Positions 42,693 to 54,600 of a stretch of DNA of 60,000 bases are shown piece after piece. The notes under the pieces are model-generated. The model had not been told where the DNA came from and made no database searches. It saw only the letters and a list, made by a program, of their open reading frames with translations. The DNA is taken from positions 741,228 to 801,227 of the forward strand of contig CAJNDS010001002.1 of assembly GCA_905221605.1 (NCBI GenBank), given 5' to 3'. Both the position numbers and the translations under genes were made by a program. The number at the start of each line of letters is the position of its first letter. Position 1 is the stretch's first letter. The stretch is from Symbiodinium natans. Lineage: Eukaryota > Sar > Dinophyceae > Suessiales > Symbiodiniaceae.

Positions 42693-45600
42693 ATGGTGAA
42701 GTTCTCCCGTGACGCTTCGAACCCCAGCAAGGCCTGCAAGGCACCCTGCCCAGCAAGCCCTAAACCCGAAACCCTAAACCCTAAACCCTAAACCCTAAAC
42801 CCTAAACCCAGCTAGGCTCTGTGCTTCTTGGATGTGTTCTACCGACCCTCCAGTCCTCACAGGGTCCTTGACGGGGGTTCAAGTGGGGGTACGTAACCCA
42901 AGGGTTTAGGGTTTAGGGTTTAGGGTTTAGGGTTTAGGGTTTAGGGTTTAGGGTTTAGGGTCCCTAAGTACCTACCCCCCATGAACCCCCCTCCCTTAAG
43001 GACCCTATAAAGTCCTCAACCCTAGTTTTAGGGTTTAGGGTTGCAAGCCCGAAAAACCCTAAAGCCTTCTTGTCAGGCTCTGAGTGTTTGATATGTTTTG
43101 GTGTTTTCCGGCTGAGGCAGTACTGTGGGGGGTTAGGGCTTAGAAGGTTAGAAGGTTCTGGGTAAAGGAGGTTTCCGAAATCAGGGGTACCTTATTGAGG
43201 TCCTTGTTATAAAATCCTACGTTGACTTCATTAAGCTCCGCATCTCTGCTCGCTACCGCCTGCATCCTTTGCCACACGGCATACAGCAGGCTCACTTGGT
43301 CAAGTTGCTAAAAAGCTGGAAGTGGGCCGCCAGACCTCTGCAAACCACGCGCGGCGACTCTGAGGGCCGCGCTTGGGAGGTTGGGGCTGAGCAAGAACCC
43401 CCAGCTCCCGCAATGAGTGCAGGCGGCGGATACGTTCTCATCACAAAACTTCGGGCACTACAGCCGGCCACAAGGCTACAGCAGTATGTGCATCCTCCCG
43501 GACAAAACAACACATGCGCCATGAGAAGCCAGCTTCTTCCTCTGACGACCCGTGGGCTGGTGGCAACGATCCGTGGGCTCTGTACAAAGCCCCTCCAGGG
43601 CTCACTCCAACTGTGCCTCCGGCCAGCTCATCGAGTGCCACCACGGATTCCAAGTTGACCAAGATGCGCGCTGAGCTACAGGCCGATCTCCAGACCATGC
43701 TACAGCAGCAGCTTGCCCAGGGCTCCGCCTCCGCCTCGGCCCCGACTGCTGCTCAAAATGCCCGAATCGCCAAGCTTGAAGTGGGAGTCCAAGAGCTCCA
43801 CCACAAAATCAAGCAAAAGGCTTGGGTGCGCAGGTAGGGGCTTCGGGGTGAGCTAATTTCAAGAAGGTTTAGGGTTTAGGGTGTAGGGTTTAGGGTTTAG
43901 GGTTTAAGGGTTTAAGGGTTTAAGGGTTTAAGGGTTTAAGGGTTTAAGGGTTTAAGGGTTTAAGGGTTTAAGGGTTTAAGGGTTTAAGGGTTTAAGGGTT
44001 TAAGGGTTTAAGGGTGTAAGGGTGTAAGGGTTTAAGGGTTTAGTTTAGGGTTCTGGGTTTAGGGCGCTCGACGCCTAGGCACAGGGCGTGGACCTGCGTG
44101 TGCACTACAAGAACACCTATGAGACTGCCCAGGACATTGTGGTGTAGAATTTTGGGTTGCGGCTTTTAGGGCTGTAGGGCGTAGACTACGACGCGGAGTA
44201 GGTCTTTGTTTCCTTCTTTTTGGGTTGGGGTTCCCTTACAACCCCCTTAAAACCAAAAAGGGTGCTCTTTGTATTCCTAGGTTACTCCTGGGTCTAGTAG
44301 CGGTTTAACCCCAAACCCTAAACCCGCAACCCTTCGCCTAAACCTTGAACCCTGAGGTTCCGGAGCATGGAGGTTCTGTAAACCCTAAACCCTAACCCCT
44401 AAACCCTTAAACCCTAAACCCATGAGAGCTTGGGGCTTAAGGGGTTCAGGCCGGGTCGGGTTTAGGTGAGGCAGGGTATGGCGTATGGCTAGTGCCCCAA
44501 AAGCTCAAATGTAGGGTTTATCGGGCGAATGGAGTGTGCAGGGCTTGCAAGGCTTAACTTATAGGGTTTTTTTGTAGGAGTGAGTCAGAGGGCTTACTTG
44601 CCCTCAGGCTCTCCTGGACTCTTTTTGTTCGGGCCTATGGGGCCGACTGTGACTGGGGCCAGCAGATCGCACCCATCAAGACTACGACAAGTTCTGCCAT
44701 CGAAGATTCTACGAGAACACAAGGCAAACGTTCGATGCCGTTGATGCAGAATTTGGAGTGAGAGAAGGCCTTGGGGAGCTAAATCCACTGTTCAAGGACG
44801 AGAAGGAGTTTCACGACCTCGTCAAACGCCCTCTCGCGGTCCAGCACAAGCTTCCCTGTCGCTGCGGAGCTGGATTGGTGTGATGGGTGTCTCTGCGTGA
44901 TGTTGCGTCGTGGGCCTCTGTTGCAGCACGGCCGGGAGTATTGTTTAGGATCAGTGACTAGTATAGTGTACCTGACATGTGCGGCCTCCTAATTTTTGTC
45001 TACCCGACAATTAAGTAATGGGATAGTTCCCAAATCTGCGGGCACTCATTGCAAGATCCTCCGAAAGGGGAACATGGTTTGCTAGGGTAAATTAACGAGT
45101 ACTCCACTCCTATTCTGGGAAATACCCCCAGTGAGTCAGAGTGCGTCAGTGATCAGTTTGGCAGCCGAGTGGCCCTCTTGAGCAGCCGCACTACTGGCAG
45201 ACCTGAGTTTCAAGCCCCAGACCCGAAAAACTAAACCCCAACGCCTACCGCCGGTTTCGAACTGAGCCCATGGTTTACTTCGCTCACTGCTCCTAACCTT
45301 TTCGTTGCAACTGCCCCACTGCCCGGCATAAGGCACCTCAACCTTACTGGTATTCGAAAGCTGACTGTACTCATACATTGGGTTTCCGAAAATAGGGGAC
45401 CCCCAACTTAGATCCCCAAATAGTAGGATTCCCCTATAATAAGGACACCAAGAGGGTGCCCCCTAATTTCGGAAACCCCATATACGAGGTTCGTGGTCTC
45501 TGATGAGCCTCAGTGAACCCCAAACCTTTGTCATAGTTGGGTAACATTTAACATTTTTAAGGGTACTTAAGCCCAATAAGGAATATGATTTAAATTTCTA

Positions 45601-48600
45601 ATACTACCCCAACCATGAACTAGTAGCCGTAAACCCTAAACCCTAAACCCTAAAACCTGGCCAGGCCATCAAGGGAATGACGCTGGCGAAGGCCAAGCAG
45701 TACCTCGAGGACCTCCGGGCTTAGGGTTTAGGGTTTAGGGTTAGGGTTTAGGGTGTCGGATGGGATCGGTTGAGCCATGCCCTCATTCAAGGAGTTCCAT
45801 AGACATTCCGCCTCGATTTGGGTGCTGCCTCAATTTTGGGTGCTGCTTCAGGGGGAGGTTGTTCGCTGAAGCAGCACGCTGAAATTGAGGTGGAATGATA
45901 GTCGAGGCGGCACACTGTGAAAGTCAAGTGGGTTTCGCTAGAAAGGCTATTTTGTGTGAGAAACATGCCAGGCCAAATTCCCGTGCCAAATGCATGCTGC
46001 CTCGATTTGGGTGCTGCCTCAGTTTCGGGTGCTGCTTCAGAGCGTGGGCTTCGCGCTGAAGCAGCACGCTGAAATTGAGGTAGAACGATACTTGAGGTGG
46101 AACGGTTAGGGAAACCCTTGACTCATGCCACAAACCACTCAAGCCCGAAGCCTTCATCCCTGAATTCCTGGGCCTAAACCCTAAAGGCACAGTCTCTACG
46201 GCCCGAATATCACTAGCGCGAAGCTCCAAACTCTAAAGTGCCCCAAGGACGGTGGTCGAGTTTGCGGGCAGTAGGGTTTAGGGTTTAGTGCGGCCTAAGT
46301 CGTGATAACCCTTGAGCCATAGCCCTTACGCCCTAAACTCCAGGGGTGCAAACACTAAGGTTTCCCTTAAGCCAAAGCCCCAAGCCTAAATCCTCAACCT
46401 TACCTGGACCTGGACCCCTTAGCCGCGCGCAACCCGTAACCCTAAGGCCTAAAATTCAAAGCATCCCGAAGCCGCGCAGCCCCAAAACCCGAATACGTGT
46501 GTGTGCATTCGCTCAAGTAGTAGTGGCCATATGTTTCTACACATTTAATGTATGTATGACAAGTCTATTGTTTAGGTGCATGGGGCCCCTTAGAAAAGGG
46601 ATGCTTAAGTTTCGAGAAGTACGGGCTCTAGGTCTCAGATTTCTGGGCCTTTAAGCCGGTTTTGGGGCTTAAGCTTATTGAGTTTAGGACCTCCTCAGAG
46701 TTTAGGACGTCTCAGGCTCCTTAGTTGCAGGGCCTGTTTCGTGCTGTGGGCATCATGGTTTGTGTATAATAACAACCCCCGGCCTAGTACTCACCCTTCC
46801 CCTCCTGAAGTCCAAGAAGAAGCGAGCTGTGTCGGCATTGGCTGCGTCAGGATGTGTGCGAGAAGAAGCGCTGCATCCCCTTCCGCAAGTACGTTGGCAC
46901 GATCGGCCCCGGTCTCGTGGGAACCCCTTCTCCCGAAACCCCCCTAAACCCTAACCCTAAACCCTAACCCCTAACCCCTAAACCCTAAACCCTAAACCCT
47001 AAACCCAATCCCGAGACCTATAAACTCTAAACTCTGCTAGGCGCATGCCAGGCTTGAAAGGCTCAGAAGTCTTACAAACCCTCAAGATGTCGGGAAGACG
47101 CACCTAACCATCCAATCTCCCCAATAATCAAGGCCCTCAACTCCCTAATACCACTCTTGTTGGTGGGTGAACAAATATTCTTTCCCCCTTGGGAACTTTT
47201 TCTTTTTGTTCATATAGAACCCAAGAGGATATTAACCATATTATTTTTATTAAGGTTCTAAGGGAGTATAGTATTAGGGGGAAGTGGATGTTGGGCCATC
47301 CTGTTTGGGGTCCCGTTTCTACGGTTTCCGAACCCGGACCAGAGCGACGGATCCCGAGCCCCCTGAACCCGAATGAGGGTTTAGGGTTTAGGGCTGTTAG
47401 GGGCTGGGGTTTAGGGTTTAGGGTTTAGGGTTTAGGGTTTGGGGTTTGGGGTTTGGGGTTTGGGTTTAGGGTCGGGCTGTAGGTGGGGCACTTACTTCGT
47501 GCCAGCACTGCCTTAAAGCACCCAACCTTATAAGCGCCATGAGCCCTAAACCCTGAACCCAAGCGCAGCATCCAAAGAGCACCGTGAAGGGACAGTATAT
47601 GCAAAAGGGAGTTCAGGGTCTAGACTGCTTAGAGAAGGCAGGTTTAGGGTTGGGGGTGAGCTTAAAGCCGTGCCAGGGAGTTCGGGGTTCAGGATTCAGT
47701 GTTTAGGCTTGGGGATGCAGGCCTAAACCCTAAACCCTAAACCCTAAACCCTAAACCCTAAACCCTAAACCCTAAACCCTAAACCCCAAACCCTACCCCC
47801 TAAAAACCCTCCATTGCCACATTTCCGCTCTCCCGCACCAAGGCCGCACCCCCCAGGCGAAGGCAGGGCCTCCACCGGCAACCCCCAAGTACGGGTTTAG
47901 GGTTTAGGGTTTAGGGTTTAGGGTTTGGGGTTTAGGGTTTAGGGTTTCAAGTTAGAAGGAGTATAGGGTTCAGGGTCTGAGGCTTTAGGGTTTGAGTGTT
48001 TTTTGGGTAAGGTTAAGGGATTTAAGGTTTGAAGGGTTTGAAGGGTTATAAGTTTATAGGGTTTCATCCTAAACCCGAAGCCCTACGGTTCCCCTTACCT
48101 TACTGTTTATCTTTTTGTTTTTTTTTTGGGGGGGGGGGGGTGTAGGAGGGGTCCTCGGTCCTACTTGGGATCAGAGTTTTCGGGCGTTGCAGTTGAAAAG
48201 GCGGCGACGGTTTACTCCCTTCCCCCTTTTATTAAAGGTACCCCTAATACTAAAAATACTTTCCGGAAAATCCTGCCGAAACCGAGCCCGCCTTTTAACC
48301 CCCATTTCGAATTAGGGGGGTGGTTCAGGCCTCCAAGAAATCCTTCAACACCAATAAAACCCTCAGAGGGTTTAGGGTTGGGGGTCTAGGGTTCAGGGTT
48401 TAGGGCTTAGGGTTTAATCAGAGGCCCGTCTTTTGGCAGCACGAAGCTGTCTGACTATTTGAGTAACCCTGAAGTCTAATGAATTATGACATTTCGATAA
48501 AAATACCCCCTAATACTAAAAACACATTTCGAATTTTTAAAGGGAGGGGGGGGGCGCTCCCCCCCGGTTTAATATTAGGGGGAAGGGATTTCGGCTTTGT

Positions 48601-51600
48601 GTTTTAGATGGGCCTTGAGGCGTGTTTGATTTTGGGCTTGGGGTTTAGGGCTTAAAGCCTAAACTCAAAGGATGAGGGCTTTGCGATGACGTGAGATCAC
48701 ACACATGATCGCCACCAAACGCGCGTGCATGCAAAGCGACATTGCAGAAGTTTGCAATATGCGCACAAAATGGAGCTCTGACCTATTCAGGCACAGTCAC
48801 ATGAACAAATCGGCACATGTTCTGTCCTGTGATTCCCAGTGGGCCCAATCACAATAGTGACATAATAATCTTCCTTACACTTACGAGGAGTCTACGTTGT
48901 GAACTGACCCTCCTTCATTTTGGGGTTTTAGTGGTGGACGACAAAGTGTGCCGGTTATTTTCGAACTTCTTCACACTGCCTTCCTTTCCACTAAAGCCAA
49001 CTTTGAAATCATGCGGGTTCAAGGTTTGGGGTGTGGATGTAGTTTGGCCTGATGCGATAGGCCCACCACAGATACCGTTCAAGTGGTCTAAGCCGTAACA
49101 CACAAATCCTGAACTACTCGAAGTAGCGGTCTCGAGGTTGAGAAGTCGAACAAAAAAAGGGAGCCCAGAACCACTCCCACTCCGTGCCCCTGACTCCTAG
49201 AAGCACAGCCCCCAGCACTCCACACCAGAACCCTATGACCCAAACCCTAAACCCTAAACCCCTAAACCCTTAAACCCCCAAACCCCTAAACTCCTAAACC
49301 CCTAAACCCCCAAACCCCTAAACTCCTAAACCCCTAAACCCCTAAACCCCAAACCCTAAACTTCTCCAAGACCCCTTGACACACCCCGGTAGAATGGGGT
49401 GGGCATGCTGAAGCACACCCCCGAAACAGAACGCCCCCCAACACCCTAAAACCCAAAACAACCTACACCACCAAAAACGCTGGAAGCCTTAAACCCTAAA
49501 CCCTAAACCCTAACACCCCAAGTCGTCTTGAGGAGTTCAAGGCCACCCAGGGCCGCTGGCCAGCTGGGAGCTCCAGTTTTGTGGGGGGTTGAAAGTTGAA
49601 CAGGAGCTTCTCGGGCTCTACAGGGTTTAGGGTTTAGGGTTTAGGGTTTAGGGTTATAGGTGATAGGGCATAATAGGGCCCTGTACTATGGGGGGCTGCA
49701 GAAGGGGATGATAGGCTTTCACTGGGCCTTTAGCTTATCTTGTTTAAGGGTTTCTTTTAGGGCGTTGAAGGGTTTACGGTTAAATCGCTACGGCTCCAGG
49801 GATGTCTGCTACGAGGCCCACGAGGGTGTAACTTGTTCCAATTTGTGTCGCAGCTTCCTGTGCTTGGTAGGTCTTAGGGCTGTGGTTTGAGTTTTTAACG
49901 TTGTGGTTTGAGGATATAGGTTGGGATTTCCCCCTTAGACTAAGAGTCCTTAATTGGGATGCTAATGGGGGGGGGTACTATATTCCCTGTCAAGGACTGT
50001 TAGTATAAGGGGGGAACAAAAGTTCTCGCCATCTCGGCCATGTCGGGCCAGAAGGGATGGAAGGCGCAGTTCAGCGCCATTGAGGCAGCTGGTCACAGCT
50101 GGCTTTTCAGCAAAAGCTGAGGCCAAGACCGCTGATGGCAGCAAAGGCCAGAAGAATAACAAGCGCATCATCGACGAAGATGCCCTCTCTGGCTTTCTGA
50201 GCCAGGAAATTATAAAGGATCCAATTTTTGGTTCCTTGTGGATTGGTCGATCCAGAGGACGAAGATTTCTCTCTGGAAGACGTTGACACGTGGTATACCC
50301 ACCTGCTGGTGAGGCCAGAAGACACTGGCTTTGTGAGTCTGGTCCCTTAGAGTATAGGGCTTTGGGTGGTTTGGGAGAACTCCCCGTTGAGGTTTGGGTG
50401 TGGGATTCGGGTAAGGGTTTAGCGGCTTGGGCTGCCTTTGGTTCAAGCTTTGTGGCCCTAACCCTAAACCCTAGACCCTAGACCCTAAACCCCAAACCCC
50501 AAACCCCAAACCCTAAACCCTAAACCTAGAGAAGGGTTGGGGTGTTGGTGACGGAGTTTGTTTTTTTGACTGCATTTAGGATTTGGAGTGGAGTTCGCTT
50601 TTGGCTGCGGGCTTTGGTGTAGCATTGTAATGGGCATGTGGCGTAGTATTCTTTTGGCTGGTGGCTTAAGTTTAGGGTTTGTGGAAGGCTTGTTTTCGTG
50701 GATTGGTTGACGCTTGGGGCAAGAGTGCAGTGGCAGTGCAGGGCGTTATCAGAAACGCCGTTTGGGTTTAGGCACTGCTTTCCCAAAGGCCATAGTTTGG
50801 GGTTCCTTGGTGTCCAAGTAAGCCTCTACACCCTCACACAAAACATCTCGAAACTAAGAACTCCACTAAACCCAAATAACTTGAAAAACACACACACACA
50901 CACACACACATGCACACGCCGAGGTGAAGTCTGCCAAGATCGTCCTCGGCTTGCTGAAGCGGGGGGGGGGGGGGGGGGGGGGGGCTGCTCCAGGGTTGAG
51001 GGAATCTGGAGTGGTTTAGTAGGGCTTTGGGAGTTGAGGGCTGAAGGGCTTGGAGCTCAAGGGTCTAAGGGCTTGCGGCTTCGAGGTTTCATGAGGTTTT
51101 CCTTGCTTGCCCCCCACTCTGAATCATCTCCGCTGAGCCCTTTCCCTACACCCTATAAGCCTTAAACGAATCCGAAGGCGGGTGGGTGGGTGGTTGGGGC
51201 ACCTTAAAATGAAACCGTGACTTGGTGACCTAGTTGTCCGAGGCACCAAGCACTTCACCGGGAGCTACGATAAACATACAGTTGCCTATAGAGGTATTCG
51301 AATCGCGCATCATGACCTCCCCGCAAATAAGAAGCAGTAACTAAATACCCCAAAGCCCTAAGCCCTAAGGCCTAAACTTGGGACGTTCCGCCTTATACCA
51401 ACAGTCCTCTATAGGGATTATAGTTGGGGCTGCTATAGTCCCTATTAAGGACTGCTACTACAGGGCGAACATCCCAACCCTAAGCCCTAAACCCTAAACC
51501 CTAAACCTAGTGGGGCCAGGAACGCAGAGGCCAACGCCGAGTTCAAGAACCTCTCCACCGAGAACCTGCATCCCAGCTGTTGAGCGGAACTGCTTTGGGG

Positions 51601-54600
51601 TTGAGGGTTTAGGGTTTTGGGTTTAGGTTTAAGGTATCCCTCAGCCCTACTTGGAGCCGACGCCCTAAACCCTAAACCCTAGACCCCAAGTAAGGGCCTG
51701 CAGGTGTGACGATGTCTCAAGGGCTTAGTACTCCAACCAGGCTGCCTTGGGGGAGCCAATTGGGCCGCGGTTTAGGGTTTAGGGCTTAGGGCTTGGGGTT
51801 TAGGGTTTAGGGTTGAGGGCTTAGGGTTTAGGGTTTATCTGAGGGTAGTTTCATGGGCCCTTAATATGGTCCCGAACCTCCTTTAAAGGGTTTTGATGTA
51901 TGGGCCCCCTTAATTTGCATAGGGTATATGATGAAGGGGTATATAAGGGGCACCCTTGTAAGTTCCCATACTAAGGGACCATGTAACTACCCTAAGAGTT
52001 TAGGGGTCCTTGCTGCCCTGCTGCCCAATCGTGGACATCACACGGCCGAACGCGCCTATGGCACTCGCTCTCAAACGGTCCCTAAACCCTGAACCGTAAA
52101 CCCTAAACCCTACAACCTAAACCCTAAACCCTAAACCCTAAACCCTTATAAACCCTAAACCCTAAACCCTAAACCCTAAACCCTAAACCCTAAACCCTAA
52201 ACCCTAAACCCTAAACCCTAAACCCTAAACCCTAAACCCTAACCCTAAACCCTAAACCCCACAACGCCTTTGACCAAGCGGCGACCATTGGAGCAGCAGC
52301 ACCGGACCCTGTTCACTATCGAGTGAACACGAACACCGGGATGCCATCTTGGGGTTTAGGGTTGAGGGTTTAGGGTTTAGGGTTTAGGGTTTAGGTTTAG
52401 GGTTTAGGGTTTAGGGTTTAGGGTTTAGGGTTTAGGGTTTAGGGGAGTAAGGGGAGTACATGGAGTAAGGGGAGTAAGGGGAGTAAGGGGTTGGGTTTTT
52501 TTTTGGTTTCCTTGGGGTGGTGGGCTTGTCACCATACCCCACGCTCGCAATTTGGCTCCACAGGCAGCTAGTTCCTCCCCTCAACCCGAGGCAATACTCC
52601 CCACTGTTCCCTAAGGTACCCCCCCATGAACTCCCCTCCCTTAAGATATATCCCGATTAAGAACCCTAAACCCTAAACCCGAAGTAACCCTAAACCCGGA
52701 ACCCTAAACCCTAAACCCTAACTAAGCCGAGGTACGTGTACCACGTCCAGGTCAACGCCGCCCAGCAGGGACGCAGGCTCGGACCCTCACGCACACCAGC
52801 TGGTTTGCTAGTAGGTTTGGAGTTTAGGGTTCAGGGTTTAGGGTGAGGTTTGGAGAGGTTTAGGGCTCATTGGGCTTAGGGTTTCAGGTTTTAGGGGGGG
52901 GTTTAGGGTTTGGGGGGGGGGGCGGGGGGAGGGGGGCTTACACGAAGCTTGCACCATTTGGAGGATCATCCTTAGGAATACTTTCCTGGAGATCTACCAG
53001 CGTAGGGACCCGTAGATCCTTATACTTAAAGCTAAGGGGTTTAGGCTTTAGGGCTTTTTGAAAGCTGAGGCCTTGTAGGAGGGTCCTTCAGTTTTCTTGG
53101 GAGCTTGAGGATTCAGGGTCTTGATCGCGGGATCCGGAGCCTGTTCTACCTCCTCCCTTCCCAAAATCAGGCAAGGCTCATGCCCTCAAACCACAAGCCC
53201 CAAACCCTTGGCCCTTAACTTAAGGGTTAGGTTTAGGGTTTACGGCTGAGGGTTTAGGATTTTGGGTTTTGGTTTAGGGTTCTTAGTTTGGTCAGGGGCG
53301 GTTAGTTGCGAACCTGCAAATCTTGGCGTTAGGCGCACCTACCGCGCCCACGGCCGCATCGGACCATACATGCTCCCTGGCAACACACTGGGCAGCTCTT
53401 TACATGATGGTGCCCCAATTTTTGAGGAGTAAACAACCTAAACCCAAATCCCAAAACTCCAAACCCAACACTTGCCAGAAAAAACAGGCTTCATCCTATC
53501 CCAAATGAACTCCCAAGCCTACCAAACGGCAACAAAGAAAGCACAGCAGCACGTTGAGAGTTCCGCAAGTTGGTTTACGGGTTTATTCTTTAGGTACAGT
53601 CTAAACCCTTAACTTTTTTGGGAGGGGGTGCGAGAATAAGAAAATAAACAGACTAGAGCCCTAGAAACCTTGACTTTCGTTTGTTCGAGCCTAGGCCCTG
53701 AAGCCCCAACACCTGGGTTTTGGAGTACTATACTTCAATGCGTTTCTTGGTTCTGGGTTCCTACTATAGCGACTTGTACCTAAAAGTACATACTTATTCC
53801 AGGGCCTACTCCAGAGTAGGAAACCCTCCAATGCATACACCGTTGACCGGCTGAGGAACTGCCCCTGCCACGTGGAGATGATCTTGCAGGAGATGTGGGG
53901 AAGAAGTCCCTAAACCCTTCAACCCTTAAACCCCAAACCCTAAACCCTAAGCCCTAGGCCCTAAAGCCTGAACCCTATCAACCTAAAGCCTCTTTCAGGC
54001 CCTGAAGCCCTGTAAGCTACGGTGATCACGGAACTCTTTCAGGTGGGGTTCGGGGTTTAGGGTTTAGGGTTAGGGTTCAGGGTTTTAAGCCCGAAGCCCA
54101 AAGCCCTTCTTGGTGTGCGGGTACTTAAGAAGGGAAGCCCCCAATCCGAAAGCCGCTTGACAACCTACGCCTCAGCCCTGAACCCCCAAACCCTAGTTAA
54201 ACCCTAAAACCTAACCCTAAACCCTAAACTGACCCTGGAACGGATTTTAAAAAGAAAGTCTTTGCCCCAAAAGCCCGAAACCACCCCTAACACCAGGTCT
54301 CTGAACCCTAAACCCTAAACCCGACACCCTAAACCAACTCTGGAGCCGATTGGGATCCCTAAAATCGCTAAATCCTCCAAAGCCTCCTAACACTATAAGC
54401 AGGCCCGTAAACCCTAAACCCTAAACCGGGGCATTTCGTACTTTTCCTTTCTGGGGGTTTCAAAAGGATCCTTTCAGGGGTTTGAGGATCATAGTCAGGA
54501 ACTTAATAGCTGAAGTGAGTGCACCTTACACGTTTTGGGGTACTATCACCCCCTACAAAACTGAAAGTGTGCACTCCTGGGGGGGGGGGGGGGCTTATGA

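Noticed and set aside
48817-49098. 93-codon open frame in uL22 copy 2 intron 5
   Set aside because: Not conserved in copy 1, unremarkable composition, and inside a confirmed intron; kept only as a unique block.
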